A DNA stretch of 64,000 nt from contig OW203724.1 of the NCBI GenBank assembly GCA_934045075.1, positions 25,743,528 to 25,807,527 on the forward strand. Direction: 5' to 3'. The notes beneath the pieces are model-generated. The model did no database searches and was not told the origin of the DNA. It saw only the letters and a program-made list of their open reading frames with translations. Below, piece after piece: positions 12,659 through 23,700 of the stretch. Each line of letters starts with the position of its first letter. Position 1 is the stretch's first letter. The stretch is from Yponomeuta sedellus (Eukaryota > Arthropoda > Insecta > Lepidoptera > Yponomeutidae). Both the position numbers and the translations under genes were made by a program.

Positions 12659-12828
12659 TTTGTTTTGGCAGTTACTAAATGATTAAGAGAGTAATCCTTT
12701 AAAATAAAAGAATATTTTATTAAAAATGTCACGTGTTTAAATTTTTTTACCTGTCAAAAATGTGGGTCCATGGGACCCATGCTAGTGAATTGTGTTATAC
12801 TTTAGTAGGTAGTGAATTGAGGGTTAAG

Positions 12829-13136
12829 ATAAGATAAGATTCCTTATTGTAAACCAGAGCACATATTATAAAACATGTAAAGATACAAAGTACAATTGGC
12901 GGCCTTATTGCTAAAAGCAATTTCCGCCAGACAACCAACTTTAAATGCCAAAGCATTAGTTAAATGTCTTACAAAAGTAGGAAAAACAGAATTGCTGCGG
13001 CCAGACACACGAACAGCCTCTTTTACGAGCATAATGCAACGGTCAGCCATATCTACATATTACATACTTGAGGTTGCCTTTTTGCCTAGTATCTCCAAAA
13101 TGTCAAGTTTAGCATACTTAAAAGACTTATTGTAGG
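12829..13136 (-). repeat. Interspersed repeat family R6, copy near SDR B
   Basis: Read on the - strand it gives DRCIMLVKEAVRVSGRS, matching 5464-5830, and ends in AT-rich sequence with TTATTGTAAA. Related starts (TTCTTTATTGTACAC, GGCGGCCTTATT) recur at 59440-59580. Confidence 0.65.
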
Positions 13137-13300
13137 GACTGGACTCTCAATTTATTGTATGGAATCATACCCCAAACTACCTATTTTCACGAAACGACTC
13201 TATAATGCATTATACAGTGATGCACTGCACTATATTTATAGGTATTCGTGCGCAAGGTCATACGCACACAACCAACATAGATATCTGTAAGCTACGACCC

Positions 13301-13310
13301 TATATATAAA
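13301..13310 (+). promoter_or_regulatory. TATA box of SDR copy B
   Basis: TATATATAAA lies 199 bases upstream of the ATG at 13500, within a promoter segment duplicated from copy A. The copy A element differs from it (TATATACAAA), so core promoter strength may differ between the paralogues. Confidence 0.6.
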
Positions 13311-13499
13311 ACATCGCGATAAAACAGTATCGTGTTCATAGTGTTGTATCATCGGTCATCCGCCCCGCGCGCTCGCGAAAATTACCTCTCCACCTGCTAC
13401 AAATATCTAAGCAACGATAACCGGTTTTGCTACCTACGTAATTTCTGGCTAAAAAAGCTCGCTTCGCTCGCATCTTGTGTGTTTGAGAGAGAATCACGT

Positions 13500-15775
13500 A
13501 TGGCCATGGCAGATTTCCTCGGAAAAGTGGTACTGGTGACCGGCGCGAGCGCAGGCATCGGCGAGGCAACGGCGCTGCTGTTTGCACAACACAAGGCGCG
13601 CCTGTCGCTGGTGGGGCGGGACTCGGCCAGCCTGCGAGACGTGGCCGAGCGATGCGCCGCCGCCGGCAGCCCCGACGTGCTGACAATTATTGCCGATCTC
13701 AGCACTGACGACGGCTGTGGGGAGACCGTGAACAAGACGCTTGATCGCTTTGGAAGGTGAGTTTGTGATTCCTCATATGCTTAAAACTAGAGCATTTCGA
13801 GGAGTTTCATAAATTATCTTATGAAAAATGCCATTAGTATAATAGTACCTATATTATTAGCATAATAGCATAGCATACACAAAAAGAGGCTATATTTGAT
13901 GTATAGCCTCTTTTTGCATTTCCAGTAATATTAGATACCTAGGTACCTACTTATTATATTTTTATTAAAAAAACGTATGATGCACAGAACAATGATGTGT
14001 TGCAGTGTCCTTACAGGGAATTTTAAGAACTATCACTTACAATAAGACCAAATTAATGTACACATGAGTCTACTTGTTAACTTGTGGACGAATGTACTTT
14101 ACAACGTCGGTACATCGAATTGTCATACTCGTAATAAACTACAAATTGTAGCTTTATTAAACTCGGCCCCTTAAAACAATTAAACCAACTCAGCTTTGAA
14201 AGTAGACAGCTGATTACCTTTCATTCTCAACAAATTGTTATATGTATAGCCTGGATTGTGTCCCACTGTTGGGCAAAGACCTCCCCGTTGCGCTCCACTC
14301 CTTCCCGTTCATGGCCACCTACTACCAGCCTGCATAAAAGGTGGTTAAGTCGTCCCGCTATCTTCACTTGGGTCGGCCGTGTCAACTTTGTCAATGAAAA
14401 TTATTATGATACCAAGTAATCATCAACCCTTTCTCTCCATTGCGCTCCAACTTCGTCCGCAGATGCGACGTTCTGGTGAACAACGCCGGCGTGGGTGCAC
14501 GGACTTGTCTCGAGCTGACAGACATGGCCACCTTCGACCGCGTTTTTGCGACCAACGTGCGCGGCGTCTATAACCTGACGCGGCAGCTGGCGCCCGCGCT
14601 CGTCGCGGCCAAGGGGAATGTCGTTAACATCTCCAGCATCAGCGGCTCCATGCCCAGTGTTGGGTCGCTGCCATACAGTATGAGCAAGGTGGGCCTAACT
14701 CTGTGTAAAGCATGAAGTAGAGGAAATTATTTTCAGTTATAAGTTGTAACCTGACAAACGCCGACGATACAGCTCATAATAGCATCTTCACTGAAGATGA
14801 TCACCTGAGAGATTAGTAAATGTGAGTGTAACCAAAACGTGAGGATGTCGATGAATCTGGCCAAAACCTAGTTTATAGTTATTACCAGAAAATATGAAAT
14901 AAGCTCAACCAATAAGCTAAGCCAAACCAGGAACAAGTCTAGAAAGAGTGTGAAACACAGATATCTGGCCATAATATAGGCAAATGAAATCGTAGTCGGC
15001 GCTGGATATAGGTAAAGATCCGAATTGAAATTGGCTGTGTGTCTCTCAACAAAATGAAGAATACACTCTGTAACAGAGAGGTCTTAACTAGCCAGTGATC
15101 ATGCATGACTGAAAAAGACACAGCAATAAAACTGGACGCACTCCAGATGAGTGGTGCCGGAGAATGATCAGAATAAGTAGGTTCTATTGGGTTACGAACG
15201 ATTGATTGACTACAGCGTCTCAATCCCGAGAACTTCATTGACCATAAAAAAGAGATCAGTAACTTAAGACGTGCTTGGGACATAACAACGACTGAACTTC
15301 TAAGTGTCAATTAATGACGGGTCACTTTCACGCAAAAAAGGACATCATTACTTGATGGCTTGATTCCAGGCTGCCCTGGACCACTTTACCCGTTGCGTTG
15401 CGCTGGAGATGGCTCCCAAGGGCGTGCGGGTCAACGCGGTGAGCCCGGGAGTAACGGTACGTTCATTCACATTGAACTTCAAGTTTTTGTTTCTCGACAA
15501 ATGCAAACTTACATTCCCCGGTCGTTCTCCAGGTGAGCAAGTTCGTGACGCGCATGACAGGGCTGAGCGAGGCGCAATACGCGGGGTGGCTGGCGCAGGC
15601 GGCGAGCGGGATCCCGATGGGCGCGGTGTGCGAGGCCGGCGACGTGGCGGCGGCGGTCGTGTTCCTGGCGGGAGCCGGCGCCGGGCGGCTCACCGGCGCC
15701 GTGCTGCCGGTCGACGGCGGACTGAGCCTCGCGGGCGCCGGAAACAGCGACCTCATGAAGCAGCAGATGAAGTAG
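13500..15775 (+). CDS. Short-chain dehydrogenase/reductase, copy B
   Basis: Exons 13500-13756, 14463-14688, 15370-15456 and 15533-15775 give 270 aa, with intron positions and phases identical to copy A. It has the full classical SDR set: TGASAGIG at 14-21, NNAG at 92-95, Ser144, Tyr157 and Lys161 (YSMSK), and the C-terminal PVDGG motif. It probably reduces or oxidises a small carbonyl or hydroxyl substrate with NAD(P)(H) in the cytosol; no signal peptide or membrane segment is visible. It ends in KQQMK, eight residues shorter than copy A. Intron 1 has gained a lepidopteran repeat (about 14240-14400) and a small hairpin (13877-13914). Copy B keeps all catalytic residues and is the more likely ancestral-type enzyme. 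Confidence 0.92.
13877..13914. repeat. Short perfect hairpin in SDR-B intron 1
   Basis: AAAAGAGGCTATA and its complement enclose a 7-base loop. It is absent from the same intron of copy A. It is too short for a typical microRNA precursor and may be a MITE remnant. Confidence 0.5.
14240..14400 (+). repeat. Lepidopteran interspersed repeat in SDR-B intron 1
   Basis: Contains TGTCCCACTGTTGGGCAAAG and CCTCCCCGTTGCGCTCC, wording typical of a common lepidopteran retroelement tail. It lies inside an intron and is missing from copy A, so it inserted after the duplication or was lost from A. Confidence 0.55.
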
Positions 15776-15817
15776 CTGCCATGGAGTTTTAAGAAGATTG
15801 GGGCGGCCAACGATACG

Positions 15818-15823
15818 AATAAA
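15818..15823 (+). terminator. Poly(A) signal of SDR copy B
   Basis: AATAAA sits 43 bases after the TAG stop. A second AATAAA follows near 15901. Copy A lacks the first one, so the 3' ends of the two transcripts probably differ. Confidence 0.55.
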
Positions 15824-16698
15824 ATACATCTATAACTGGATGAGCACTGCTTTGACAGTTCCCGACTAAACAGAGAAAAACGTGGTACATTAAAATTTAA
15901 ATAAAATTGAAGCTTTATTGTTATAAAAGCAATGTTTGTGTCGTTTTCATTTCTTTATACAATTTTTATATTACGTCACAATTTATTAGTGTGAATTTCG
16001 TTACCTCACAAATAGGTAGAATTTTACTTGTGATGGGGCTTACATGATTGTTGATAGAATGTTTACAATCCTGTCGTAAACATCTGTCATGAAAATGAAC
16101 CTAAATGTAACCAGCATCTATGTGTGGTTGATGAATATAGACCTCTAGCAATAAATAATCACTAAAAATTGCATACATGTAGCTTTTTGTTATACACAAA
16201 AAAAATTAAATCTAATGATAAAATGTCCCTTACGTGAGTGAATAATTTAAATACAATTCAAGCATGCTGCCTGCCTAATTATCTAATAATTATATACAAG
16301 GAGCCAATGCCACACATTGGATGTAATACAATGAAATAAAAGTTTTGTACAAGGAAGAACAAACTCAAAAACAGTAATCTTAATAGCATGTTAAATTAAC
16401 AAGAGTCAGGTTTAACAGTAATATTAATTGGTTAACAAATGGCACTTACACATCTCACACTCGAATTTTGTGGCAATATAAGGAAACAGTAGTCAGAACC
16501 TGGAAGTGCAATAAAATATCAAGATAACTCTAAATATGTCATATTGTTTAACTTCACAAAGCTACTTGTCACATAGTACACTAACATCATAGACAGTCAT
16601 ACACAATATCCACAATACAATTTATAAACACAGTTTCCTCAACTGAAATGTCACATGATCACTTGTGTCCTCAAGACTTCAAGTATATTGAAATCAGT

Positions 16699-18453
16699 TC
16701 ACGAACAGAAAAACTTGTGTGGCTTCAGGGGTTTATCATCACCGTCACTGTCTGAGAAGCATGCGGCAAACCCACTTTTGTCTCTCAACGACTCTCTGCC
16801 ACCAGACTGTTCACTTTTGTTCACGGATTTTTTCCGTCTTTTGCTTTTGACTGTGGACTCACGTTTGTTGCGTGACTTCCTCAAGGTCTTGTTCTTGGGA
16901 GTATTGTCATTGGTAGAAGGGCTTGCCACATTCATTGTAACCGCAGAGCTGACTTGCTCACTTGAGGCACTCAGCACCAGCAGTGCCAAGTCACGTCTGC
17001 TCCTCGCTCGTGTCACAGGAGTTTTGTGGTTATCTTTGGTGCCCCTTCTGTTTCCTCTCTTGCTACTCTGCGACTGGTCATGCTTATCTGTCTCGTGGCA
17101 AGCAGTGGCAGTTGCATGCTGAGCTGAGGTCCTGCACCTTCGGGGGTACCGTGGTGTGCCATTGCATAGGGGTGGTGTGGTAGTGTCTAGCTTACTGCTT
17201 TCTCCTGTAACATCTAAGTTTAGTGGTTGGTTAGTTTTATTTTTGATAGGTTTGGAATCCATGAATTTTAACAATGAAGTGCTTTTGCTTAACTTGGTTG
17301 GGCCATTCTTCTCTGTTGTGACAAGATTAACACGGTTCTGGGAAGAATCTGTACTATAGTTTAAAGTAGCATTCTGTAGCCCAGTGTTAACAGATTTGTT
17401 TAGTTGCATAACCATCTTGTTCTGGTCCTTTTGGAGACTTTGCCGAGACTCTTTCAATAGACTTCTATTACTTTTATTCTTGTTACCATTCTTAGTTGAA
17501 TGTATCTTAGTAGATCTTATGTAGTTGGCTGTGAAACCAGATACATCACTCAAGTCTTCAAACTTGCCATTCGCATTGGCTTTAGTCTTTACTTGTTCTA
17601 TACACAGAGCAGAGTTAATGTTTCGGTCAATTTTGTGATCACTACCTGCTGCATTGTTCACCAGTTTTTTTTCAGGAGAAATTGTTTGCTCACTTGTAGG
17701 TGGAGGCAATTTGCTCATGGAGCCGTTGACAACATTTACATTGATCACCTCATAGGAACTGTTGAGCACATTGCTCTCATTGAAGCTCTTACGGGAATTT
17801 CTCAAGCTCCGTCGCACTGCTGTTGTTTTTGGTGTTGAAACAATTTTATTTTTCTTGTGTGTTACATTATTGTTTTTCTTTTGACTCCTCTTGATCTTTT
17901 CTTGAATGGATGACTTTTTGATATTGAAATCAATATCAGAAGATTTACCACTGCTAATAAGAGTTTGTTGGTTTGGGGGTTGCTGGGAAGAATCAAAGTA
18001 GACATTTTCATGTCCCTTCCCAGAGTCAGATTCATCATCTAAGAGTGACAGCTTCTGCTTCTTCTTCTTAGGTGTGGGGGTTTCGGTCTCATCACTGATG
18101 CTATGAGTGACGAGATCCGGCTTGTGCTGTGCGGCGCGCTTCTTGGCCAGGTCGTCATAGCTCATCAGGCATGGCGCGCGCTTGGTGTAGATCCAGTATG
18201 TGATCTCGTCCATCTCATTCATAAAGGGAAGATCTGAGGCACAAACGAGCGGACGAGCGAGGACGGGGACGGGGACGGGGGCGGGGGCGGGGGGCGCGGG
18301 GCGAGGCGCAGTAGCAGCAGCCGCAGCAGGCGGCAGGCGAGCGGCGCGGCGGGCAGGCAGCGCGGGCAAGCGCCCGCCACAGAGCCGCCGCTTGACGCCG
18401 CGGCGCCTAACATCAACAGTGGCGCCATTCTCCGGGTAATCCTCACATTCCAT
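16699..18453 (-). CDS. Uncharacterised Ser/Lys-rich, probably nuclear protein (584 aa)
   Basis: A single uninterrupted coding exon. I choose the ATG at 18451-18453 (MECEDYPENG), not the ATG 21 bases upstream, because a consensus 3' splice site (TTTCAG/GTGTATGG) lies between them. Splicing to the donor at 18539 removes the upstream ATG and puts an in-frame TGA ahead of MECEDY. Residues 29-68 are Pro/Ala-rich, an acidic/aromatic patch (FMNEMDEITYWIYTKRAPC) follows at about 77-95, and PKKKKQKL at 128-135 is a nuclear-localisation-type cluster. A long low-complexity Ser/Asn/Lys middle leads to a second basic cluster (KSKRRKKS) and an acidic tail (FSDSDGDD). No enzyme or known DNA-binding domain is visible. 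The composition suggests a chromatin or cell-cycle protein, but that is inference. It converges on SDR B and is divergent from Cdt2. Confidence 0.8.
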   Translation of the reverse strand: MECEDYPENGATVDVRRRGVKRRLCGGRLPALPARRAARLPPAAAAATAPRPAPPAPAPVPVPVLARPLVCASDLPFMNEMDEITYWIYTKRAPCLMSYDDLAKKRAAQHKPDLVTHSISDETETPTPKKKKQKLSLLDDESDSGKGHENVYFDSSQQPPNQQTLISSGKSSDIDFNIKKSSIQEKIKRSQKKNNNVTHKKNKIVSTPKTTAVRRSLRNSRKSFNESNVLNSSYEVINVNVVNGSMSKLPPPTSEQTISPEKKLVNNAAGSDHKIDRNINSALCIEQVKTKANANGKFEDLSDVSGFTANYIRSTKIHSTKNGNKNKSNRSLLKESRQSLQKDQNKMVMQLNKSVNTGLQNATLNYSTDSSQNRVNLVTTEKNGPTKLSKSTSLLKFMDSKPIKNKTNQPLNLDVTGESSKLDTTTPPLCNGTPRYPRRCRTSAQHATATACHETDKHDQSQSSKRGNRRGTKDNHKTPVTRARSRRDLALLVLSASSEQVSSAVTMNVASPSTNDNTPKNKTLRKSRNKRESTVKSKRRKKSVNKSEQSGGRESLRDKSGFAACFSDSDGDDKPLKPHKFFCS

Positions 18454-18457
18454 ACAC

Positions 18458-18539
18458 CTGAAACGACGGCCCATTCAGTCAGTTTGTCATTTCAAAAATA
18501 TGGATAGTAAAAGCTAAGCACAAAACTTAACCAACTCAC
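18458..18539 (-). other. 82-nt intron at the 5' end of the 584-aa gene
   Basis: On the - strand the donor is CCGTAAG/GTGAGTTGG (cut after 18540) and the acceptor is CGTTTCAG/GTGTATGG (exon resumes at 18457), with a CTGAC branch-like motif between. It is small but normal for an insect intron. The upstream exon would be 5' UTR, unless another coding exon joins at the acceptor-like TATCAG near 18563. Confidence 0.6.
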
Positions 18540-18559
18540 CTTACGGTTTTTCCCTTAAA

Positions 18560-19437
18560 ATACTGATAGATATATCAGTAATTCGGCGTAATTTGTCAGA
18601 AATCTTCTAGAATTCGGAGTACACAACGATACAAAACGAAGGGTTTCAAATGAATATCAGAAGACCATTGTCTTAAAGCTACACACTTTCATCATATACA
18701 CGGAACTGTTTAAATTTTGACGCTATTCGTATAATAAGAATAAGCAAAAATCGAAATATCGGTAGATTTTATTTTAGAACATTTGCACAACAAACAGACA
18801 AAAAAGATGGCGGATTCTTAATTGAATGATCTGTGAATGTGAATACCGTCACAGATTAGTAAAACAAAATGGCGGTGGCACGAGCACACACACGAGCACA
18901 CCGATTTGGCCATGTTCAAGAAAGTAAAAAGACTCCGTTCGTGTGAAAATTTATTTATTAATTTTTATTTTATTAGGGATATCAACAGCGAAAACAAAGT
19001 ATTTGATCACATTAATGGTGCGAAACTCACGAATGCATGTTTGAAATAATGGATGTCACTTTTACGTGTTCAAAATTAACACGTTTTCATACCAAACTCG
19101 ATAAAACGAAATTGGGAAGCCCGCTCTACATTCTCGTGGGAGAACTTGCGAGAACGATATACATTGCGTTTGTAAAGCAAATAGTTTTATGGCTATCCTA
19201 GGAGTTATGCACCAATGTACACCGTTCTCACCTGATAGTGTAGAGGGGGCATAAAAAGAGCACTCACAACATTGCACACCCTCAGAATAAGAACTAAAGC
19301 TTTAGCAGAACAAATTAGAACAATGCTTTAGTTCTTATTCTGAGTGCACACCGCACATCAATCTCGAACATTGCTCGCGCGCGCCACATAGGTACACAGA
19401 ACAATGAAACCAAGGTAGGTACCAAGTAGGTACTATT
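18560..19437. other. Intergenic region between the 584-aa gene and Cdt2, first part
   Basis: Presumably contains the - strand promoter. Apart from the 19-bp inverted repeat at 19284-19342 I see no gene or known element. Confidence 0.5.
19284..19342. repeat. 19-bp perfect inverted repeat
   Basis: TCAGAATAAGAACTAAAGC and its exact complement enclose about 21 bases. Similar 'GCACTC..CACACC' wording flanks both sides, suggesting the remnant of a foldback insertion. Confidence 0.6.
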
Positions 19438-19439
19438 AT

Positions 19440-20359
19440 GGCCCCAGTACACATTGGCCCATACTGGCCCACTGCTCGCCACTGCCTTTGTGTACACGGG
19501 GCAATGGTGTGTAGTGGCGGAAAATTGCCTATCGTGGCGCGCAATCGGACAGTTGTCGGATTTTTGGGCACACTTGAAAGAAATCGTGACGTAGCGTGGC
19601 CCAACCGTGTTTACACAGTGGCCCATAGTTTAGTTCGTCACCGACCGCTGACCGGAATAGACATAGAGTACTTTTTTTGTTGGGATGATTTTTTGTAAAA
19701 CTACTTGAATTATAATTCCTGCGATGCAGGAAGAGACCCGTGCCCCAGCAGTGGGGACATACAAGGGTTGATAACGACGACTTGAATTATAAATCGCCCA
19801 AAATGTCCGTATGGCGGAACAATGAAAGTAAATCAATAGACCTTCAAGTTTATTGATTTATATCAATCTGAGCCCGTAAAATGGTCCCCAAAACTAAGGT
19901 TAGCTGGAAGATAATGCTAAGAAGCATTAAGCTCTCCTATGTGCAAAATTTTGATGCAATTAAGAATTTTAATAATAGTAATTTTGCGCCTTTTGCGCAA
20001 TTTTTTTTAATAACTTTGTTGTTAGTAAAAAAAATTGCGCAACTTACTAGTTATACTAATTATAACTAGTAAGTTGCGCTAATCATACTTCTATACTAAT
20101 TACGAAGGCCGTCGCCGGAGGATCCAAAAAAAAAACAAAATTATTTTTATAAAATATAATTAAAACTTAATATTACAATAAATTATAACCTAAGCGACGT
20201 CTAGTTAGCACGATGCTAAATTAGGAAGTCTATGCTTAAAAACTAGGTAAAGCTGGCGTGAGTTACACGAGGCGCCAACTCTGCTCGTGGCCTACAGTTG
20301 TGATTTTGTGAATGGCAAAGCATAGCATGGCCCATCGCAGGCCATTGTATACTGGGGCC
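19440..20359. mobile_element. MITE-like element, 920 bp
   Basis: The ends are GGCCCCAGTACACATTGGCC and, reverse-complemented, GGCCCCAGTATACAATGGCC: 20-bp terminal inverted repeats with two mismatches. A possible 2-base AT duplication flanks it. The inside holds a - strand R1 fragment (19712-19770) and two abutting hairpins (19997-20077). No transposase frame is present. The superfamily is undetermined. Confidence 0.65.
19997..20077. repeat. Two back-to-back perfect hairpins
   Basis: The first stem is TTGCGCAATTTTTTTTA-type (about 19994-20042). The second, 20036-20077, pairs GCGCAACTTACTAGTTAT with its exact complement around a 6-base loop. They share the GCGCAA joint, so the strand could switch between alternative cruciforms. 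Confidence 0.7.
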
Positions 20360-20659
20360 ATCACAAATACCTACATACTAATATCCTTTTCAAAATCTGC
20401 ATAATTTCTGAGAAAATATGGACGAAAAAATCCAAACTTGGTATTGTCAAAGTCCTGTGCTATGCTAGGCTAGGCATGTACATGACAAATGGACTATTTA
20501 TTTAAATTATTATAAATCGATAGGCATTCCTATATCGCTATATCGTCTGTGATCATTCCTATAGCCTGTGTATCCAATGCAGTGTGAATCACAGAGCATA
20601 TAAACACGTGTGAATAGTGTGATGCATGCAGTCACATTCACGTCACATTTGACGTTTCT

Positions 20660-20667
20660 TTTCGCGC
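20660..20667 (+). promoter_or_regulatory. E2F-type site upstream of Cdt2
   Basis: TTTCGCGC (within TTTTCGCGCCGG) lies 131 bases before the Cdt2 ATG. E2F sites close to the start are expected for S-phase genes, and Cdt2 transcription is E2F-linked in other animals. Binding here is inferred from the motif only. Confidence 0.6.
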
Positions 20668-20790
20668 CGGCTGTTGTTGTTATCATTGTTGTGACATTTT
20701 ATTTCCATGAGAATCTGTTAAAAATCAAATTAATTCCCATAAAATAGTGTGTTACAGTGGTGTTATGCTTGAAATTACATTTTCAACATC

Positions 20791-23700
20791 ATGAACGTCG
20801 TGCAGACTTTTATTGACCGCCAATTAGGCTTATGTAAGTATTACTTTCGCGGCTCACCACAAACCCCACGCAACTTCTCTAATCGCTACATCCACAAAGC
20901 TAATAAAAAGCTTCATCGGTACAGGTAATCCCACTATCATTGGCCAGTTACACTTAATACACATGCAGCAACTTTGGCTGTGAGATCCGACTTAGCAATA
21001 GCAATCTGCGTGACTATTTTCATGTTCTCAGCAAGAGAGAAAATAGTGAGAGAGTGTGTTGATAAAACACTACATTTCACCAACCCTTTGAATACTTATC
21101 ACCTAAAAGTTATTTTAAGTGTTAGTTGCTGCTAGCTTCTTGTTAGTGTATTGATTGAAATTGCCATTGCCATGCTATATAGGTGGTATCCTAAGGTATC
21201 TAAATGTTGGTAATATTTTTGTGATTTCGAAGTTTTCCTATGCCATAAGTTGCTCACATTGACAAGTAGAACTGAACGCATCAGCACTCAAAAACAATTT
21301 GGAAGCCCGTTAATTGGTTGGTGGGTAAAGTAATCAGCAACTTAACTAATGACTTGCAGTTCGCAACACTGTGAGGTCTACAGGATTGAGCAGTTCAAAG
21401 ACTGTGTGAAGCACACTTTATGTCAAAAAGACTACTGCAGTACAGATTGTTTAAATGACTAACTTGTCTGTAATTAATGCCAGTTCATTGCATTAGTACC
21501 AGGTTTTAGAATAATGACTGTGTAAACTTTGTTATTTAAGTATCAAAAGACGAAAAGACTGAGTTTAGAGTTTTTTAATACATTGTTTTTCCAACCAGAT
21601 CTAGATTTTGAAACTGTGGCTTATTTAACGTACAAGTAAATGAAGACACCTACTTTTACTCGTACGTTCAATAAGTCACAGTTTTTTACTTGTTACTTTT
21701 ACTTCTAAGTTCAATAAGTCACAGTTGAGTCCTCCTCCCGTTTTTATTCCCTAAGGAAATTAATCACACCAGCTATAGTTAGAAATACATCATGACCAAT
21801 ATTCACTAACCTATGTGAAAGTAGTAACTTATGCAGATGACTCAGTCTTTATTTACTTACAAATAGTAAATAAAATGGTTACTTACAAATATCTAGCAAC
21901 AAAAAGAAAATTACAAACTCACACCTGCCCACACCTCATACAAAACAACAGTTGCTGGTTAAGTCTCATATGGTTTTCCACCACAAAAAAAACATTACAA
22001 ATTAGATAAACTGCCACTAGATAGAAGTAACAACAAAAGTATTACTAAAAGTTTATCCAGAAGCTTGTGTAGGTACTCATTGTTCTCCTCAATAAACAAT
22101 TACATGTTATTCTGCATTCTAAAACCACAACTGAAGCCCAGCTTACAAAAATTACAGAACCCGTATGCCCAGTAATCAGTCAATCAGTTGCTAGAAGTTC
22201 ATTAGCAAAAAGACAATTATATAATAAAGCAAACAGGCCTTTAAACTTTTATTTAAAACCCACAAAACATTTTACAACTTGGTTGATTAAAAAAAATAAT
22301 TAATTTAGTTTAGAAAAAAATCTGTAGTAATTTAAATCTCTACTGACCAATTTGGTCACCGAAGACATCAAGTGCCCTTAAAAGAAGTTACTTGTTCATA
22401 ATTCCCCAGACAGCCTATGAATTTGTTTTGCCATTATCTGACCTGCTTTCTCAAAATCGAAATGTTTTTATTCAAATTAACTAACTGTGACTTCATGGAC
22501 GTAACAGGTTAAATTTTATTGTTTGGGTGTAACCATTATGCCGAGGATGCCTAAAGGAAGCGAAACACCCGCCCATGTGACCACTCACGGATATTTTATT
22601 TTATTTTATTATAATAGGAAAACTTACAGCTATGAACAAAACACATTGCGATTGAAATAATGACTGAAAGCCAATTACAAGTTTTCACTTATAGAAATAT
22701 TTTAGAAAAAGAAAATTTTTCGCCCACTACAAAACAATACAAATACTCACACACACTACATATTAATGGTCACGATCGATCAATCAATCAATCAATGCAT
22801 TCTAATAAGGAATACATTTTATCGGGTATCGATTACAAGGAATTGCAGAAGTCCAAGGTAACAAATCTGCGTACGCTGCTTATAGTATCGCAAAACAAAT
22901 CGATGCTGTTATTTCTAACACAAAGTTCATTAAACGACCGAGCGGCCCTCAAAAGAAATGAATTTTGACGGTAATTAGTATTTACGCGAGGAACATATAG
23001 AATATACTTATTACGGGAGGATAGACGTGACGGGACTAGGACATTCAAGTGAGCTAATAATTGTGGAGAGTCGATGAAATTTTGTGCAATCTTCATCAAA
23101 AATGACAGATCACTAATATTGCGTCGAACATAAAGAGGAAGTAAATGAAGTTTAATACAAAGTTGGTTATAGTCCTGCTTAGGAATTTTGAATTTAAATC
23201 TAAGAAAACGAAAAAACTTTTTTTGGATACTTTCTAGTTTTTTTATATAAATATTATAGCAGGGATTCCACACCTGCGAAACATATTCGAGATGGCTTCT
23301 GACAAAGGCGCAATATACAATTTTAATTGATTTAAGCTGCCGAAGTTTTTTGCAGGAGCGTATGACAAATCCAAGCGCCCTAAAGGCTTTGTTAACAATA
23401 GATTCAATATGGCTATCGAACAACAACTTACTATCCATAATAACCCCTAGATCTCTTATTTCGTTACATTTATTAATAGATTGGTTTTTTAAGGAGTAGA
23501 TGGAATTAAATAAATTTTGTTTACGGCCGAAAGAGACAGAAAAGCATTTGGACACATTAATATCAAGTTTATTCCTAGAGCAGTATTGATCCAATCTAAT
23601 AAGGTCTTCTTGAAGATAAGCTGCATCCTGAAAGTTGGGATTTTCACAATAGGAAAGTTGGGATTGTCGGAATACCAGCAGTAACATTCTGGAAAGAGAT

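Noticed and set aside
18454..18474. Upstream ATG (MGRRFRC...) as start of the 584-aa protein, with faint resemblance to a ZZ-type zinc finger
   Set aside because: The segment is probably intron end, and the remaining zinc ligands of a ZZ finger are absent.
22833..23687. Host gene of 284 codons
   Set aside because: The content is reverse transcriptase thumb/connection sequence with a LINE-type tail, truncated at its 5' end.
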